Below, piece after piece: positions 27,084 through 35,455 of a stretch of DNA of 64,000 nucleotides (within the stretch, counting starts at the first letter, position 1; each line of letters begins with the position of its first letter). Source of the DNA: Anaerolineales bacterium. Its GTDB lineage: Bacteria > Chloroflexota > Anaerolineae > Anaerolineales > Villigracilaceae. The translations under genes and the position numbers were made by a program. The notes below the pieces were generated by a model. That model worked only from the letters and a program-made list of their open reading frames with translations, was not told the DNA's origin and ran no database searches. The DNA lies in the NCBI GenBank assembly GCA_020060235.1, contig JAGVAO010000061.1, positions 1 through 64,000 on the forward strand, read 5' to 3'.

Positions 27084-27843
27084 GCTTTTCTTCCTTATTG
27101 CCGTACAACTCGGTGATTTTCCACAGGAATTCGCGGGTGCGCTCGTGTTGCGGACGGTAGAACAGGTCGTCGGGTTTGCCCTGCTCGACGATGCTGCCTT
27201 TTTCCATGAAGACAATCCGGTTGGCGACCTCGCGGGCAAAGCCCATCTCGTGGGTGACGACCAACATGGTCATATGTTCGCGCGCCAGGGTTTCCATCAC
27301 GCCCAGCACCTCGCCAATCAGCTCGGGGTCGAGGGCCGAGGTTGGCTCGTCGAAGAGCATCACGCTGGGGTCCATCGCCAGGGCGCGGGCAATGCCGACG
27401 CGCTGCTGTTGCCCGCCCGACAACTGGCCGGGATAGTGGTCGGCGCGGTCGCTTAGCCCGACCCGGTTCAACTCATAGAGAGCCTTTTCACGCGCCCGGG
27501 CTTTGGGCATCTTTTTTACTTTTGTCAGCCCGACCATCACATTGTCCAGGGCGGTCAGGTGATTGAACAGCAGGAAGTTCTGGAAAACCATGCCAATCTG
27601 CTGGCGAACCCTGTCCTCGTTGGCCTCCGGCGTGGTAATTTCCTGGCCGTTCAGGAAGATTTGCCCGCTATTGGCAGGGGTCAGCAGGTTGATGCAGCGC
27701 AAGAGGGTACTCTTGCCCGTGCCAGACGGGCCGATAATGACAATGGTTTCGCCGCGATTGACGTCCAGCGAAATGTCTTGAAAAATGACATTCTGGCCGT
27801 AAATTTTGGTCAGGTTCTTGACTTGTAAAATAGGAGAATCCAT
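27076..27843 (-). CDS. Polar amino-acid ABC transporter ATP-binding protein
   Basis: These 255 residues have Walker A GPSGTGKSTLLRC, the Q-loop GMVFQNFLLF, signature LSGGQQQRVGIARALAMDP and Walker B VMLFDEPTSALDPE, with HEMGFAREV as the H-loop. It belongs to the GlnQ/HisP class that energises amino-acid uptake. GGAG seven bases before ATG 27843 favours this start over a TTG four codons upstream. The order is binding protein, permease, ATPase, permease. Confidence 0.94.
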   Translation of the reverse strand: MDSPILQVKNLTKIYGQNVIFQDISLDVNRGETIVIIGPSGTGKSTLLRCINLLTPANSGQIFLNGQEITTPEANEDRVRQQIGMVFQNFLLFNHLTALDNVMVGLTKVKKMPKARAREKALYELNRVGLSDRADHYPGQLSGGQQQRVGIARALAMDPSVMLFDEPTSALDPELIGEVLGVMETLAREHMTMLVVTHEMGFAREVANRIVFMEKGSIVEQGKPDDLFYRPQHERTREFLWKITELYGNKEEKHE

Positions 27844-27857
27844 GGTTTGCTCCAATT

Positions 27858-28505
27858 TCAGGCAGCCTGGGTGGGGAGTTTGGTCTTTTCGGCCAGCGTA
27901 TCGAGGCCGCGATTGACGAGGAAAACCAGCACAAAATAAATCAGCGCGGCAGCGCCAAAGGCCAGCATCGGCTGCTGGGTGGTGGCGCTCAACTGCTGGG
28001 CGCGGCGCAAAATTTCAGGCACACCCAGGGCATAGACCAGCGAAGAATCCTTCAAGACAATCGAAGCCTCGTTCGACCAGGGTGGGATGGCAATTCTCAG
28101 CGCCTGGGGCAGGATGATGTTCCGAATGGCCTGCCAGCGACTCATCCCGATGGCCCGCGCGGCAGTCATCTGCCCGCCGCTGATGGAGAGCAGCGCCCCG
28201 CGCAGGATTTCCATCTGGTAGGCCGAACTGATGATGCCCAGCGAAACCGAACCGGCCCAGAAAGGCGTCAGGTTGACAACGTTGCCAGACAGGATGAAAT
28301 ATAAGATGAAAAGCAACACCACCGGCGGCACGCCGCGCATCAACAGGCTGTAAGCCGCTGAAAGGCGTTTGAGCCAGGGGCCGCCATAGGTGTTGACCAG
28401 CGCCAGTCCCAATCCCAGCGCCAGCCCGGCAGGCAGGGCCACCAGTGTGACCGCGATGGTTATCGAAACCCCTTGCAGGATGTATGAAAAGAAATTTTGC
28501 AGCAT
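27858..28505 (-). CDS. Polar amino-acid ABC transporter permease (first)
   Basis: This 215-residue HisMQ-type permease contains the EAA motif GMSRWQAIRNIILPQALRIAIPPW. GGGAGG precedes ATG 28505. A hairpin with a T6 tract lies between this start and the binding-protein stop, so it is probably translated from the read-through fraction of the transcript. Confidence 0.9.
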   Translation of the reverse strand: MLQNFFSYILQGVSITIAVTLVALPAGLALGLGLALVNTYGGPWLKRLSAAYSLLMRGVPPVVLLFILYFILSGNVVNLTPFWAGSVSLGIISSAYQMEILRGALLSISGGQMTAARAIGMSRWQAIRNIILPQALRIAIPPWSNEASIVLKDSSLVYALGVPEILRRAQQLSATTQQPMLAFGAAALIYFVLVFLVNRGLDTLAEKTKLPTQAA

Positions 28506-28519
28506 GGGCCTCCCAAAAT

Positions 28520-28552
28520 AAAAAACCTGGCAGGCTGGGGCAGCCTGCCAGG
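28520..28552 (-). terminator. Intra-operon terminator/attenuator after the binding-protein gene
   Basis: An 11-bp perfect stem (CCTGGCAGGCT with its complement, 28526-28536/28542-28552) is followed on the minus strand by TTTTTTATTTT. It lies between the solute-binding protein stop and the first permease start. Partial termination here would raise the binding-protein to permease ratio. Confidence 0.85.
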
Positions 28553-28562
28553 CCATGGGTAA

Positions 28563-29354
28563 CTATTGACCGAAGTGTTTGAGCGCCAGGGCTTCGATGA
28601 AGCCTTCCGCTTCGAGTTGGGCGATGACCTCGTTAATCGCCTGGCCCAGTTCGGTTGCGCCCTCGGGGATGACGATGTTCATCGGGCCGCTCGACACAAC
28701 GCCTTCATAGACGATTTTCAGCCCGCCCAATTGCGCGGCCAGGGCCTTCATCGGCACGGAGTCGGCCATCATCACATCGATGCGGCCATTTTTCAGGTCA
28801 AGCGCGGCCTGGTCGGCACGGTCGTAGCGGAACAGGTTGGCTTCAGCCAACAAACCTTCGTCCACCAGCCCGGTCAGCCAGCCATCCTGCGTGGTTCCGT
28901 TCTGCACGCCCACTTTGTAGGCGGCCACATCTTCAGGAGCCTGGATGCTCCCGGCGAAGCCATCGGCCACCGCGAAGGCGTCTTCACCGTCGTAGTAGGT
29001 GTCGCTGAAATCCACCACCTGGTCGCGCTCTTCGGTGTAGTTGAAGGCCGAGATGGAAATATCAATCTTGCCCTCCTGCACACCGGCAATCAGGCTATCG
29101 AAGGGCATATCGACCCACTCGACCTTGACGCCCAGGCGCTTGGCAATCTCTTCCATCAGTTCGATGTCGAACCCGGCCTTGTTGCCGCTCTCGTCGATAT
29201 ACTCGAAGGGCGGATAGTCTGCGCTGGTGCCGACTTTGATGACCCCGGCCTTCTTGATGACGTCGAGTTGACTGCCCCCCGCCGCGCCGCCGCAGGCCGC
29301 GAGCAGCAGGCTCATTACAAGTACCAGGGCAAACCAAAAATACAGGCGTTTCAT
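28563..29354 (-). CDS. Polar amino-acid ABC transporter substrate-binding lipoprotein
   Basis: The 263 residues have signal lipobox LLAACGG, then the family-3 solute-binding signature GTSADYPPFEYIDESGNKAGFDIELMEEIAKRLG. It is expected to be tethered to the outer face of the membrane, capturing an amino acid for the adjacent permeases. The specificity cannot be read. It is the first gene of a four-gene operon and is divergent from the EamA gene. Confidence 0.92.
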   Translation of the reverse strand: MKRLYFWFALVLVMSLLLAACGGAAGGSQLDVIKKAGVIKVGTSADYPPFEYIDESGNKAGFDIELMEEIAKRLGVKVEWVDMPFDSLIAGVQEGKIDISISAFNYTEERDQVVDFSDTYYDGEDAFAVADGFAGSIQAPEDVAAYKVGVQNGTTQDGWLTGLVDEGLLAEANLFRYDRADQAALDLKNGRIDVMMADSVPMKALAAQLGGLKIVYEGVVSSGPMNIVIPEGATELGQAINEVIAQLEAEGFIEALALKHFGQ

Positions 29355-29572
29355 ACAGGTTTCCTTCCTTTCTGTGTTGGGGAAATCTTCCGCATTGCGG
29401 AGATTTTTACAATAGCACGCCCGACAGGCCGCCGCAAGTGCAAAATGTCACGCACAAAACGGGTATTTATCAGGATATTCGGCAAAGCCCTGGCCTCGCA
29501 ATTGCGCCACCGCAGCCTTTTCGGATATACTGTGCCGGTTGCACATTCCTCCCCCAAAACTCCCCTTCAAAT

Positions 29573-30469
29573 ATGCCCCTCCTCGGTGAACTTTCCGCAT
29601 TACTGACGTCTTTTTGCTGGGCCATGAGCGCGGTCGGCTTTAGCAATGCCACCCGCGAATTCGGCTCACAGGTCACCAATCGCTTGCGAGTCGTGCTGGC
29701 GCTGGTCGCGCTCATCCTGATTAATGCCGTCCTGTACGGCAAACCCATCCCCTACGATGCCGGTCTCGACCGTTGGGGCTGGCTGGCGCTTTCGGGCGTT
29801 GTCGGGCTGGCGCTGGGGGATGCCTTCCTGTTCAGCGCCTACCGTTATATCGGCCCCCGTCTTGGGCTGCTGCTTCTCAGCCTGGCCCCGGTCTTCGGAG
29901 CGTTCGCCGCCTGGGCTTTTTTCGGCGAGACCCTCAGCCCGGTTCAAATTCTCGGCATTGTCATCACCCTCGGCGGAATCTCTTGGGTGGTGCTGGTACG
30001 CGACGAAAGCGGCACGCAAAACCGGCGCGACTGGCGCAAGGGCGTGCTGTTCGGGGTGCTGGCCGCGCTCGGCCAGGCCCTCGGACTGGTGCTCTCCAAA
30101 CAGGCCATGGGAAACGACTTCTCCCCCTTCGCCGCCACCCTGATTCGCATGATTGCCGCCGTCGCCAGCCTGTGGATTTTGGCCGCCTTCCAGGGACAGG
30201 CCGTCAAAACGGTCAAAACCGTCCTCGCCACCCCGAAGGGATTGCGCTGGGCCGTCTTTGGCGCATTCTTTGGGCCGGTTTTCGGCGTCTCGGCCTCGCT
30301 GCTGGCCGTCCAGCACACGGCGGTCGGGGTTGCCAGCACCATCATGGCCCTGCCGCCAATCATCATGCTGCCCATCAGTTACTTTTTCTATAAAGAGAAA
30401 CTCAACTGGCAATCGGTTCTCGGCACGCTGGTCGCCATCAGCGGCGTGGCGTTGTTGTTTTTACGGTAG
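29573..30469 (+). CDS. DMT superfamily transporter (two EamA domains)
   Basis: This 298-residue protein starts at MPLLGELSALL and has ten predicted helices in two EamA repeats (about 3-140 and 155-298, the second ending in PISYFFYKEKLNWQSVLGTLVAISGVALL). It is a drug/metabolite-type exporter of unknown substrate. No good Shine-Dalgarno precedes the ATG. An in-frame upstream extension of 45 codons is non-hydrophobic and improbable. Confidence 0.85.
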   Translation: MPLLGELSALLTSFCWAMSAVGFSNATREFGSQVTNRLRVVLALVALILINAVLYGKPIPYDAGLDRWGWLALSGVVGLALGDAFLFSAYRYIGPRLGLLLLSLAPVFGAFAAWAFFGETLSPVQILGIVITLGGISWVVLVRDESGTQNRRDWRKGVLFGVLAALGQALGLVLSKQAMGNDFSPFAATLIRMIAAVASLWILAAFQGQAVKTVKTVLATPKGLRWAVFGAFFGPVFGVSASLLAVQHTAVGVASTIMALPPIIMLPISYFFYKEKLNWQSVLGTLVAISGVALLFLR

Positions 30470-30494
30470 GGGCGCAGCAATGCTGCGCCCCTAC
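30466..30494. repeat. GTAGGGGC...GCCCCTAC palindrome, copy 1
   Basis: An almost uninterrupted inverted repeat (GTAGGGGCGCAGCA with its complement) starts at the EamA stop codon and ends just before the next gene. A second member with the same ends occurs at 55413-55440. Confidence 0.75.
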
Positions 30495-30499
30495 GATGG

Positions 30500-31747
30500 A
30501 TGAAAAATATGACCATTTACCCCCTCACCGCCCTGCGCGCCCTGGCCTTGCACGCCACCCGGCTGGATACCCCCAACGGGAGCGAGCCGCTCGCCAGCCT
30601 GGATTCCATCTACGAAACAGTAAACCACCTCGGCGCGGTGCAGATTGACACCCTGCAAATGGTCGCCCGCGCTCATTACCTGACCCTCTGGTCGCGGCAC
30701 GGGGACTATGACCGCGCCCTCTTCGACCGCCTGGCCTTCGACCCGTCTGAACGGCGCATTTTCGAGGGCTGGCAGCACGCCGCCTGTTACATCCCGACCA
30801 GCGAGTATCGCTACCAGATGCCGCAGCAGCGCAGTTTACGCGAAAACCCGTCCAACTGGTACACGCGCTGGCTGAACGACATCCATCACAAAGAGACGGT
30901 CGATTTTGTGCGCGAACGCATCCGGCGCGAGGGCGCGCTGCGCGTCTCCGATTTCGAGCGCGGCGACCACCCGCCCGGCGCATGGTGGAACTGGCGCCCG
31001 GCCAAGGTGGCGCTCGAATACCTGTTTGCCTTTGGCGACCTGATGATTGCCGACCGGGTCAAGTTCCAGCGCGCCTACGACCTGGCCGAGCGAGTCCTGC
31101 CCGAATGGGCCGACCGCACCGAGCCGACCGCCGAGGAGCGCGACCGCTTCTGGCTGGAGCGCGGCGCAAAAGCCCTGGGCGTCAGCCTGCCGCGCAACCC
31201 CGCCGATTACACCTGGATGAAACTGACCAAAGCCCGCCCCCTGCTGGCCGACCTGCTGCGAAACGGAATCCTGGTCGAGGTGCAGGGCGAAACGCTGACG
31301 GGTGTGCAAACGCTGCTCGTCCACCGCGACCAGGCCGAAGTCCTGGAGCGAGCGGCCAACGGCGAAATCCGCCCGCAGCGCACCACCTTCCTGAATCCCT
31401 TCGACAACCTGTGGTGGGCGCAGGGGCGCGACGAGGCCTTTTGGGGCTTCCGCCAGCGGCTGGAGGCCTATGTGCCCGCGCCGAAGCGGATTTACGGCTA
31501 CTTCTGCCTGCCGATTCTGCACCACGACCGGCTGGTGGGGCGCTTCGACCCGAAGATGGAGCGCAAAACCGGCCTGCTGCGCCTGAAAGCCCTGCACCTT
31601 GAGCCGGGCATCGCGCCCGATGACGAACTGACCGCCGATGTGGCCGCGGCCCTGCGCGATTTTATGCGGTTTCATGGGGCAAAGGATTTGGTCATCGAGG
31701 CCAGCAACCCGCCAGGGTTTGGCGAAAAACTGGCAAAGGCCCTGTAA
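30500..31747 (+). CDS. AlkX/YcaQ-type winged-helix DNA glycosylase
   Basis: These 415 residues match the HTH_42/YcaQ family: LGAVQIDTLQMVARAHYLTLWSR near residue 46, PFDNLWWAQGRDEAFWGF and YGYFCLPILHHDRLVGRFDPKMER. The QID motif is the catalytic Q-phi-D of the AlkX branch, which unhooks interstrand crosslinks and alkylated bases. The AlkZ branch has QxQ instead. The start is weakly supported because a repeat occupies the usual ribosome-binding region, and ATG 30509 is an alternative. Confidence 0.85.
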   Translation: MKNMTIYPLTALRALALHATRLDTPNGSEPLASLDSIYETVNHLGAVQIDTLQMVARAHYLTLWSRHGDYDRALFDRLAFDPSERRIFEGWQHAACYIPTSEYRYQMPQQRSLRENPSNWYTRWLNDIHHKETVDFVRERIRREGALRVSDFERGDHPPGAWWNWRPAKVALEYLFAFGDLMIADRVKFQRAYDLAERVLPEWADRTEPTAEERDRFWLERGAKALGVSLPRNPADYTWMKLTKARPLLADLLRNGILVEVQGETLTGVQTLLVHRDQAEVLERAANGEIRPQRTTFLNPFDNLWWAQGRDEAFWGFRQRLEAYVPAPKRIYGYFCLPILHHDRLVGRFDPKMERKTGLLRLKALHLEPGIAPDDELTADVAAALRDFMRFHGAKDLVIEASNPPGFGEKLAKAL

Positions 31748-31797
31748 AACTTGAATTCGGGATAAGACTTTTAGGCCCGATTTTGCTTAATATTTTC

Positions 31798-31890
31798 ACG
31801 CAAAGCCGCAAAGTGTGCAAAGAAAACCAAAAAAACTTGGCGGTCTTTGCGGCTTTCCCGAAGGACACCGGGACGGTGTGCGCGAGAAAA
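31798..31890. repeat. Iterated GCAAAG-word inverted repeat
   Basis: AAAGCCGCAAAG (31802-31813) pairs exactly with CTTTGCGGCTTT (31845-31856). The arms are built from GCAAAG/CCAAA words. It is followed by a second small inverted repeat (GACACCGGGACGGTGT). It lies between the glycosylase stop and the tRNA terminator. Confidence 0.7.
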
Positions 31891-31939
31891 AACACAAAAG
31901 GTAGCCGGGGATTCTTGTTCCGACGTGTGTTATAAAACC

Positions 31940-31965
31940 AAAAACCACCCCAATGGGTGGTTTTT
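31940..31965. terminator. Terminator for tRNA-Leu and the glycosylase gene
   Basis: AAAAACCACCC, loop CAAT and GGGTGGTTTTT form an 11-bp stem with T runs on both strands. It is about 30 bases downstream of the tRNA 3' end on the minus strand. Confidence 0.85.
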
Positions 31966-31995
31966 TGATTGTCTCAGGTATAATCCTTGAGCGTT

Positions 31996-32080
31996 TGGTG
32001 CCGAAGGAGGGAATCGAACCCTCACTCCTTACGGAACACGATTTTGAGTCGTGCGCGTCTGCCAGTTCCGCCACTCCGGC
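31996..32080 (-). tRNA. tRNA-Leu (anticodon CAA)
   Basis: The minus strand reads GCCGGAG at the 5' acceptor, a D-arm with GGC, the anticodon stem CACGA/TCGTG enclosing CTCAAAA (anticodon CAA, decoding UUG), a long class II variable arm, the T-loop GGTTCGATTCC, then CTTCGGC and ACCA. All acceptor pairs form with one G-U, and CCA is encoded. The length of about 85 bases and the long variable arm fit leucine tRNA. Confidence 0.95.
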
Positions 32081-32130
32081 AAAAATTGTGTCGCGCCCGC
32101 AAGTATACCACTCTCAAGTTTAAGGTCAAG

Positions 32131-33183
32131 ATGAAACTCGGAATTATCGGACTCCCCCAATCTGGAAAAACTACGCTCTTTAACGCCCTGACCCGCAACG
32201 ACACGCCCACCCACGCCTCGGCGGGGCGCATCGAAGTCCACAATGCTGTTGTGGACGTGCCCGACCCGCGCGTCGACAAACTCTCGGGCATGTTCAACCC
32301 CAAGAAAACCATCTACGCCAAAGTCGCCTACGCCGACATCGCCGGGCTGGACGGCTCGAAAAGCGGCATCTCTGGCACCCTGCTCAACACGCTGACGCAG
32401 ATGGACGGCTTCCTGAACGTTGTGCGCTGCTTCGAGGATGAAAACGTCCCGCACCCCAGCGGCTCGGTCGACCCGGCCCGCGACCTGGATTCGATGCTCT
32501 CGGAACTGCTGCTCAACGACCTGATTGCCGTCGAGCGCAAACTCGAAAAACTGGCCGACGAGCGCAGGAAAGGCGGGACGGATAAGGCCCTCAACGCCCG
32601 CCAGACCGAACTCTTCGAGCGGCTTCTGGCCGCGCTGAACGAAAACCAGCCGCTGCGCAGCCTTGAATTTTCTCCCGACGAACAAAAGGAACTCGCCAGT
32701 TTCGGGCTGTTGACCCGCAAACCCGTGCTGACGGTTTTCAACCTGGGCGAGGGACAGCAAACCCCGTCCCTGGCGCTCGACCATCCCTCAGTGGCGTTGA
32801 TGGGCAAACTGGAAATGGAAATTGCCCAACTCTCGCCCGAAGACGCGGCCCTGTTCATGGAAGAATACGACATCGACGAACCCAGCCTGAACAAGATGAT
32901 TCGCCTGTCGTACGACCTGCTCGGCCTGCAATCCTTCTTCACCGTCGGCCCCGACGAATGCCGGGCCTGGACGGTGCGGCGCGGCGCGACCGCCCCTGAA
33001 GCGGCTGGCGAAATCCACTCTGACCTGCAAAAGGGATTCATCCGCGCCGAGGTGACAGCCTACACCGACCTGGTCGAACTGGGCGGGCTGGTGGAGGCCA
33101 AGGCCAAAGGCAAACTGCGGCTGGAAGGCAAGGAGTACATCGTCAAAGACGGCGATGTGTTGAATATCCGGTTTAATAATTAG
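32131..33183 (+). CDS. ychF: Redox-regulated ATPase YchF
   Basis: This 350-residue protein starts at MKLGIIGLPQSGKTTLFNAL (G1). YADIAGLD supplies G3, and NLGE stands where GTPases have NKxD, which is why YchF prefers ATP. The C-terminal TGS domain (DLQKGFIRAEVTAY...VKDGDVLNIRFN) is present. YchF binds the large ribosomal subunit and participates in oxidative-stress responses. It is divergent from tRNA-Leu, and no Shine-Dalgarno is evident. Confidence 0.94.
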   Translation: MKLGIIGLPQSGKTTLFNALTRNDTPTHASAGRIEVHNAVVDVPDPRVDKLSGMFNPKKTIYAKVAYADIAGLDGSKSGISGTLLNTLTQMDGFLNVVRCFEDENVPHPSGSVDPARDLDSMLSELLLNDLIAVERKLEKLADERRKGGTDKALNARQTELFERLLAALNENQPLRSLEFSPDEQKELASFGLLTRKPVLTVFNLGEGQQTPSLALDHPSVALMGKLEMEIAQLSPEDAALFMEEYDIDEPSLNKMIRLSYDLLGLQSFFTVGPDECRAWTVRRGATAPEAAGEIHSDLQKGFIRAEVTAYTDLVELGGLVEAKAKGKLRLEGKEYIVKDGDVLNIRFNN

Positions 33184-33185
33184 CC

Positions 33186-33773
33186 TTGTTCGACCCGCTG
33201 GCCTACCTGCTCGAAAATATCTCCTGGTACGACCCCATCTACAACATTGCCTGGGTGCTGTTCATGGTCTATGCTTTAACCCTGCCGCCCCTGCTGTTGT
33301 GGATTTTCAAACTGCCGCTGCTGCGCGATGTGCTGCCGTCACGCCCCTGGGCTTTCCAGCGCGAGACCTATGCCCACCTGCTCGGGGCGGCGTTTGTCAT
33401 TTTCTCGTTTCGACTGATTCCGTACTGGATTTTCAACGACAAGATGCTGCACTTCCTGGGCGGCGGGATAGCCATTGCGCTGGTCTATGAGTATTTCGCG
33501 CTCAACTTCGACCTGGCCCGGGGGCGCGGAATCGTCAGCCTGCGCCCGCTGGCGGGGAACAAACCCGCGCTGCTGGCAGCCAACCTGCTCCTGCTGGTCT
33601 TGTTTGCCTCGTTTTTCAGCGTCTTTTCAGAGTTGTATGAATTCGTCTCAAAATATGTAATGGGCTACCAGTTTGACTCGAGCGGCTTCGACACCTGGAT
33701 GGATATCCTGGCCAACCTGGCCGGGGCGCTGGTCGGTTACCTGGGAATCTGGTTATGGAAAGCAAACAGGTGA
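33186..33773 (+). CDS. Polytopic membrane protein, unknown
   Basis: The 195 residues have about five helices. A short motif (NDKMLHFLGGGIAIALVYEYF) and a late segment (FDTWMDILANLAGALVGYLGIWLW) recall small membrane proteins of the DUF2238/VanZ-like kind (DxxLHF-GG and D...N..GA). The first codon is TTG three bases after the ychF stop, so co-translation is likely. An ATG at 33264 would remove the first helix. Function is unknown. Confidence 0.6.
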   Translation: MFDPLAYLLENISWYDPIYNIAWVLFMVYALTLPPLLLWIFKLPLLRDVLPSRPWAFQRETYAHLLGAAFVIFSFRLIPYWIFNDKMLHFLGGGIAIALVYEYFALNFDLARGRGIVSLRPLAGNKPALLAANLLLLVLFASFFSVFSELYEFVSKYVMGYQFDSSGFDTWMDILANLAGALVGYLGIWLWKANR

Positions 33774-33800
33774 CAGTCACGTTGAACGTGACTGTCACCT
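33768..33800. repeat. Hairpin repeat, left boundary of the HNH island
   Basis: A 14-bp perfect stem (AGGTGACAGTCACG with its complement) has loop TTGAA. The 25-base core matches the hairpin at 35321-35345 with three changes, two of them compensatory. It also overlaps the stop of the preceding gene and may terminate it. Confidence 0.75.
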
Positions 33801-33907
33801 GCGGTCTGAAAATACGGGTGGTTTGTTTCACGTTAGCTCCGAGAGAACGTAAAAACCACATCTCAAATAGAAAACAGGAAGTATGGCGCAAATAATTCAC
33901 CGCTTTT

Positions 33908-34267
33908 TTACAAAAGCGCCGCAATGTCAAAAGCAACCCAACCCTTTAGCGCTATTTTTTCAACATCCGCTAAAAACATATCAATAGATCGGTTATGAAC
34001 ATCCGTAGGGGTTTCTTGACAAAATTCAATTGAATCAAATTCATGAAAACAATGATCGTATGTTGTCATTTTGGATGCGAGAAACAGAAAAACTTCAGGA
34101 ATTCCAATCTGACTTGCAACAAATTGACTGTCTGGCAAAAAAGCGCGCAATAAACGCGCCTCTATGTTTGGTGGGGAAATCTCTTTGGGGTTGGAAAATA
34201 CCACTTCCCCCCATTTTTTGAAATTTGCACCGTCTCGGTAAAGGTAATTGAAACGAACGCATTTCAT
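33908..34267 (-). CDS. Hypothetical protein partnered with HNH nuclease
   Basis: The 119 residues contain no recognisable motif: MKCVRFNYLYRDGANFKKWGEV at the start, a central hydrophobic IGIPEVFLFLASKM and a C-terminal SIDMFLADVEKIALKGW. It starts three bases after the stop of the HNH gene on the same strand, so the two form a tight pair. The base composition is much richer in A+T than the surrounding genes. It could be a partner, inhibitor or immunity-type protein for the nuclease, but this is inference from position only. Confidence 0.6.
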   Translation of the reverse strand: MKCVRFNYLYRDGANFKKWGEVVFSNPKEISPPNIEARLLRAFLPDSQFVASQIGIPEVFLFLASKMTTYDHCFHEFDSIEFCQETPTDVHNRSIDMFLADVEKIALKGWVAFDIAALL

Positions 34268-34270
34268 CTG

Positions 34271-35032
34271 CTATGCTCGAAAAATATTATTATTGTGATA
34301 GCTCAAGAATTCATTCTGCGGCTTAAACCGCGTCGGCATATGAATTTGAGCATTGTCGTAGCGTAGCAAAAAATCTTGAACTGCAGAGTTCGATGTGTTT
34401 TTTATTGCAGGAGAAATTTTCACTCGAAAATCGGGTGTTACAGTCATCAAACCACGGTCAAATGCTCGATCATGGATGACATTCAGGCATAGACCATTTT
34501 GTGGATTAACGCGATTTTGAGTATCAATAGACCACGGCACAATATGACTTGCATTCAAAAGCTCTGGCAAGCTCAAACCGGTAATACAACAACGATAATC
34601 ATAAGCGGCAAGAACGGCCTTGCGAAAAAAACTCTGATTTACCCGTGTTTTCACAACCGATTCACGCTCTTTTCCTTCCGGCAAATCAGACAGAGATATT
34701 TCTGATACTACTTCAACCGGCTTTCCAGCCAGGTTTGCCAGCAACTTTTCACTCTCAAAACTTAATTGCTCCCAATTTTGATTAAATTCATTCCAAATTT
34801 CAGTGTCAAGACGACTACCATGTGTAGCTCCCGCAATTTGTCTCTCTTTTAAAGTGGGATCAAGGCTTGCAAAGTTTGCCAATTTCCAAGATACGGCCGA
34901 AGTAGTACGCCCAATTATTTCTGCCAGCTTAATAATTTCAGGATTATGAATGTGGATTCGCCCGAATGGGGTTTTGCAATAAAGATTGAAGGCAAGAATC
35001 AACTCATTACGAGTCCAATTTTTCTTTGTCAT
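34271..35032 (-). CDS. HNH endonuclease
   Basis: This 253-residue protein has an N-terminal region (WTRNELILAFNLYCKTPFGRIH...IGRTTSAVSWKLANF) resembling a DNA-contacting helical domain of predicted restriction HNH proteins. The C-terminal HNH site comprises YRCCITGL, LLNASHIVPW (first His), NPQNGLCLN (Asn) and HDRAFDRGL (last His). It is probably a DNA nuclease of a defence or restriction type. The A+T-rich composition and the flanking hairpins point to lateral acquisition. No methyltransferase is adjacent, so classical restriction-modification is not supported. Confidence 0.82.
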   Translation of the reverse strand: MTKKNWTRNELILAFNLYCKTPFGRIHIHNPEIIKLAEIIGRTTSAVSWKLANFASLDPTLKERQIAGATHGSRLDTEIWNEFNQNWEQLSFESEKLLANLAGKPVEVVSEISLSDLPEGKERESVVKTRVNQSFFRKAVLAAYDYRCCITGLSLPELLNASHIVPWSIDTQNRVNPQNGLCLNVIHDRAFDRGLMTVTPDFRVKISPAIKNTSNSAVQDFLLRYDNAQIHMPTRFKPQNEFLSYHNNNIFRA

Positions 35033-35455
35033 CGAATTTCTCTCTTCAACAATCGATCAAAATAACACAAACTTTTGTTCATTTTACATCATGTGGTGTT
35101 TGTCATGGTCAATATCTTATTCTCCGGTCGTCTATAGGTCTACGGACTATGAGTCACAATGCGAGATTTAATAAAAACACAACAACAAGAATCCAACTAA
35201 AATTGTTGCAGTTGTGTTTTGTGCTAATAAGCACTCATTTTGTCGGCAAGTTGGCCGGGCTGTAAGGCCGGAAGTTGCACCCCGATAGGACTCCCGCCTG
35301 AAAAGAATATCAAAACAGGAGACAGCCACTTTGAAAGTGACTGTCCCCAATACCATCCGTCCCCAACCCTGGCAAACGACGCCAAAAAAGGGACTTTCCC
35401 CGAATCCCTGATAAAATTAGGCAAACGTCTAACCCACACTTAAAGGAGTATTTCT
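35033..35455. other. Intergenic region, right side of HNH island
   Basis: The first 200 bases are A+T-rich like the island and presumably hold the HNH promoter (minus strand). No convincing gene is seen. Short open frames (for example 35026-35265, plus) lack a ribosome-binding site and sensible composition. The composition returns to the host type near 35250. A hairpin repeat lies at 35318-35348, and AAAGGAG precedes the pepF ATG. Confidence 0.6.
35318..35348. repeat. Hairpin repeat, right boundary of the HNH island
   Basis: CACTTTGAAAGTG with GACAG/CTGTC outer arms forms a stem with one mismatch. Compared with the copy at 33772-33796, a G-C pair has become T-A, which keeps the stem. Confidence 0.7.

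Noticed and set aside
35026-35265. A small plus-strand gene to the right of the HNH nuclease
   Set aside because: It starts inside the HNH coding region, has no ribosome-binding site, and its translation looks random and ends in repeat-adjacent sequence.
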